A model generated the notes under the pieces. It was not told the DNA's origin and ran no database searches. It saw nothing but the letters and a program-made list of their open reading frames with translations. Positions 40,280 through 40,567 of a stretch of DNA of 40,567 nt are shown piece after piece. The stretch is from IMG/VR virus record IMGVR_UViG_3300036770_000409, positions 1-40,567 of that record; one strand, given 5' to 3'. The position numbers and the translations under genes are program-made. Each line of letters opens with the position of its first letter. Position 1 is the first letter of the stretch. This DNA comes from a virus.

Positions 40280-40567
40280 ATGGCAACAATAAAAGAACTC
40301 ACTAGCCCTAATGGTTGGCCGGCTAGTGAGGATCGCAAGGCAATAGGTATTGAAACTTTTACAGTACCAGGCACAAAAATTAGGTTTGCATGTGCCAAAG
40401 CGGTTGCACCAATCCTGGTAAGTTTTGCCAAAGATTTCCATGAGTTAGTAGAACCAATTGATGTAGGCCAATTAGATGATTGGGGTTATGCTTTTAGGCA
40501 AACCCGGGGATCAGATAAAGTATTAAGTAATCACGCATCCGGTACAGCCATAGATCTAAATGCAATT
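40280..40567 (+). CDS. M15-like peptidoglycan peptidase, cut off by the window end
   Basis: The first 96 residues of a gene from ATG 40280, ending with the metal motif SNHASGTAIDLNA (His and Asp ligands), the VanY/M15-type signature. It differs from the peptidase at 3043-3489 in its N-terminal domain. Located after the tail fibres, it could be a tail-borne wall-opening enzyme or a second endolysin. No strong ribosome binding site is seen. Its 3' part, including the C-terminal His motif, is outside the window. Confidence 0.75.
   Translation, partial: MATIKELTSPNGWPASEDRKAIGIETFTVPGTKIRFACAKAVAPILVSFAKDFHELVEPIDVGQLDDWGYAFRQTRGSDKVLSNHASGTAIDLNAI

Overview
The window looks like nearly all of the genome of a tailed double-stranded DNA phage that infects an actinobacterium. 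The host call rests on a WhiB-family iron-sulfur regulator (6995-7252), a family confined to Actinobacteria and their phages, plus a proteasome-beta/HslV-like Ntn hydrolase (4990-5559). Low G+C by eye, tight packing, frequent TTG/GTG starts and 1-4 base gene overlaps suggest a small-genome freshwater actinobacterium of the acI/Nanopelagicales type as host; that is inference. The virion genes suggest a short-tailed (podovirus-like) phage: terminase, portal, a 1,614-residue putative internal protein, scaffold, HK97-fold-type capsid protein, a tail-adaptor-like protein and a large nozzle-like protein, with no recognisable tape measure, tail tube or sheath.

Layout: 1-3695 (+) holds the C-terminal end of a tail-fibre gene, a small coiled-coil protein, the large tail protein and a lysis/redox group (membrane protein, NrdH redoxin, M15-type peptidase, holin candidate). 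3823-4816 (-) is a short operon of two tandem HNH endonucleases and a zinc-ribbon protein, headed by a mutually exclusive hairpin pair over its ribosome binding site. 4990-11143 (+) is the early/replication block: Ntn hydrolase, RecB/Cas4-like nuclease, zinc ribbon, WhiB, DnaB/RecA-like ATPase, Hjc-like nuclease, primase split into CHC2 and Toprim genes, Nmad1/DUF1599 protein, sigma-like factor, second PD-(D/E)XK protein and an FmdB-like zinc ribbon. 11281-15672 (-) is a long, translationally coupled operon of about 18 genes, mostly microproteins, ending in a lytic transglycosylase-like gene and a C5 cytosine methyltransferase broken into two overlapping frames. 15717-16510 is the main non-coding divergent region, with a sigma70-type promoter, a DnaA box, iteron-like repeats and strong hairpins. 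16511-40567 (+) is the packaging, head, decoration and tail block.

The decoration region couples a collagen-like fibre with about 110 Gly-X-Y triplets to a GT25-type and a GT2-type glycosyltransferase, suggesting a glycosylated virion fibre. The tail end holds a family of paralogous short beta-rich fibre proteins interrupted by an HNH endonuclease. The first 127 bases recur exactly at 40007-40133 and then diverge, so the window begins at a branch point in the tail-fibre locus: one branch leads to the large tail protein at 341, the other to a second M15-like peptidase cut off at 40567.

The parts least explained by known phage modules are the minus-strand microprotein operon, with its zinc-finger peptides, nested ribosome binding sites and repeated structured spacers, and the ribosome-binding-site-masking hairpins at the heads of both minus-strand operons. 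All function calls come from reading the sequence; no database search or folding program was run.
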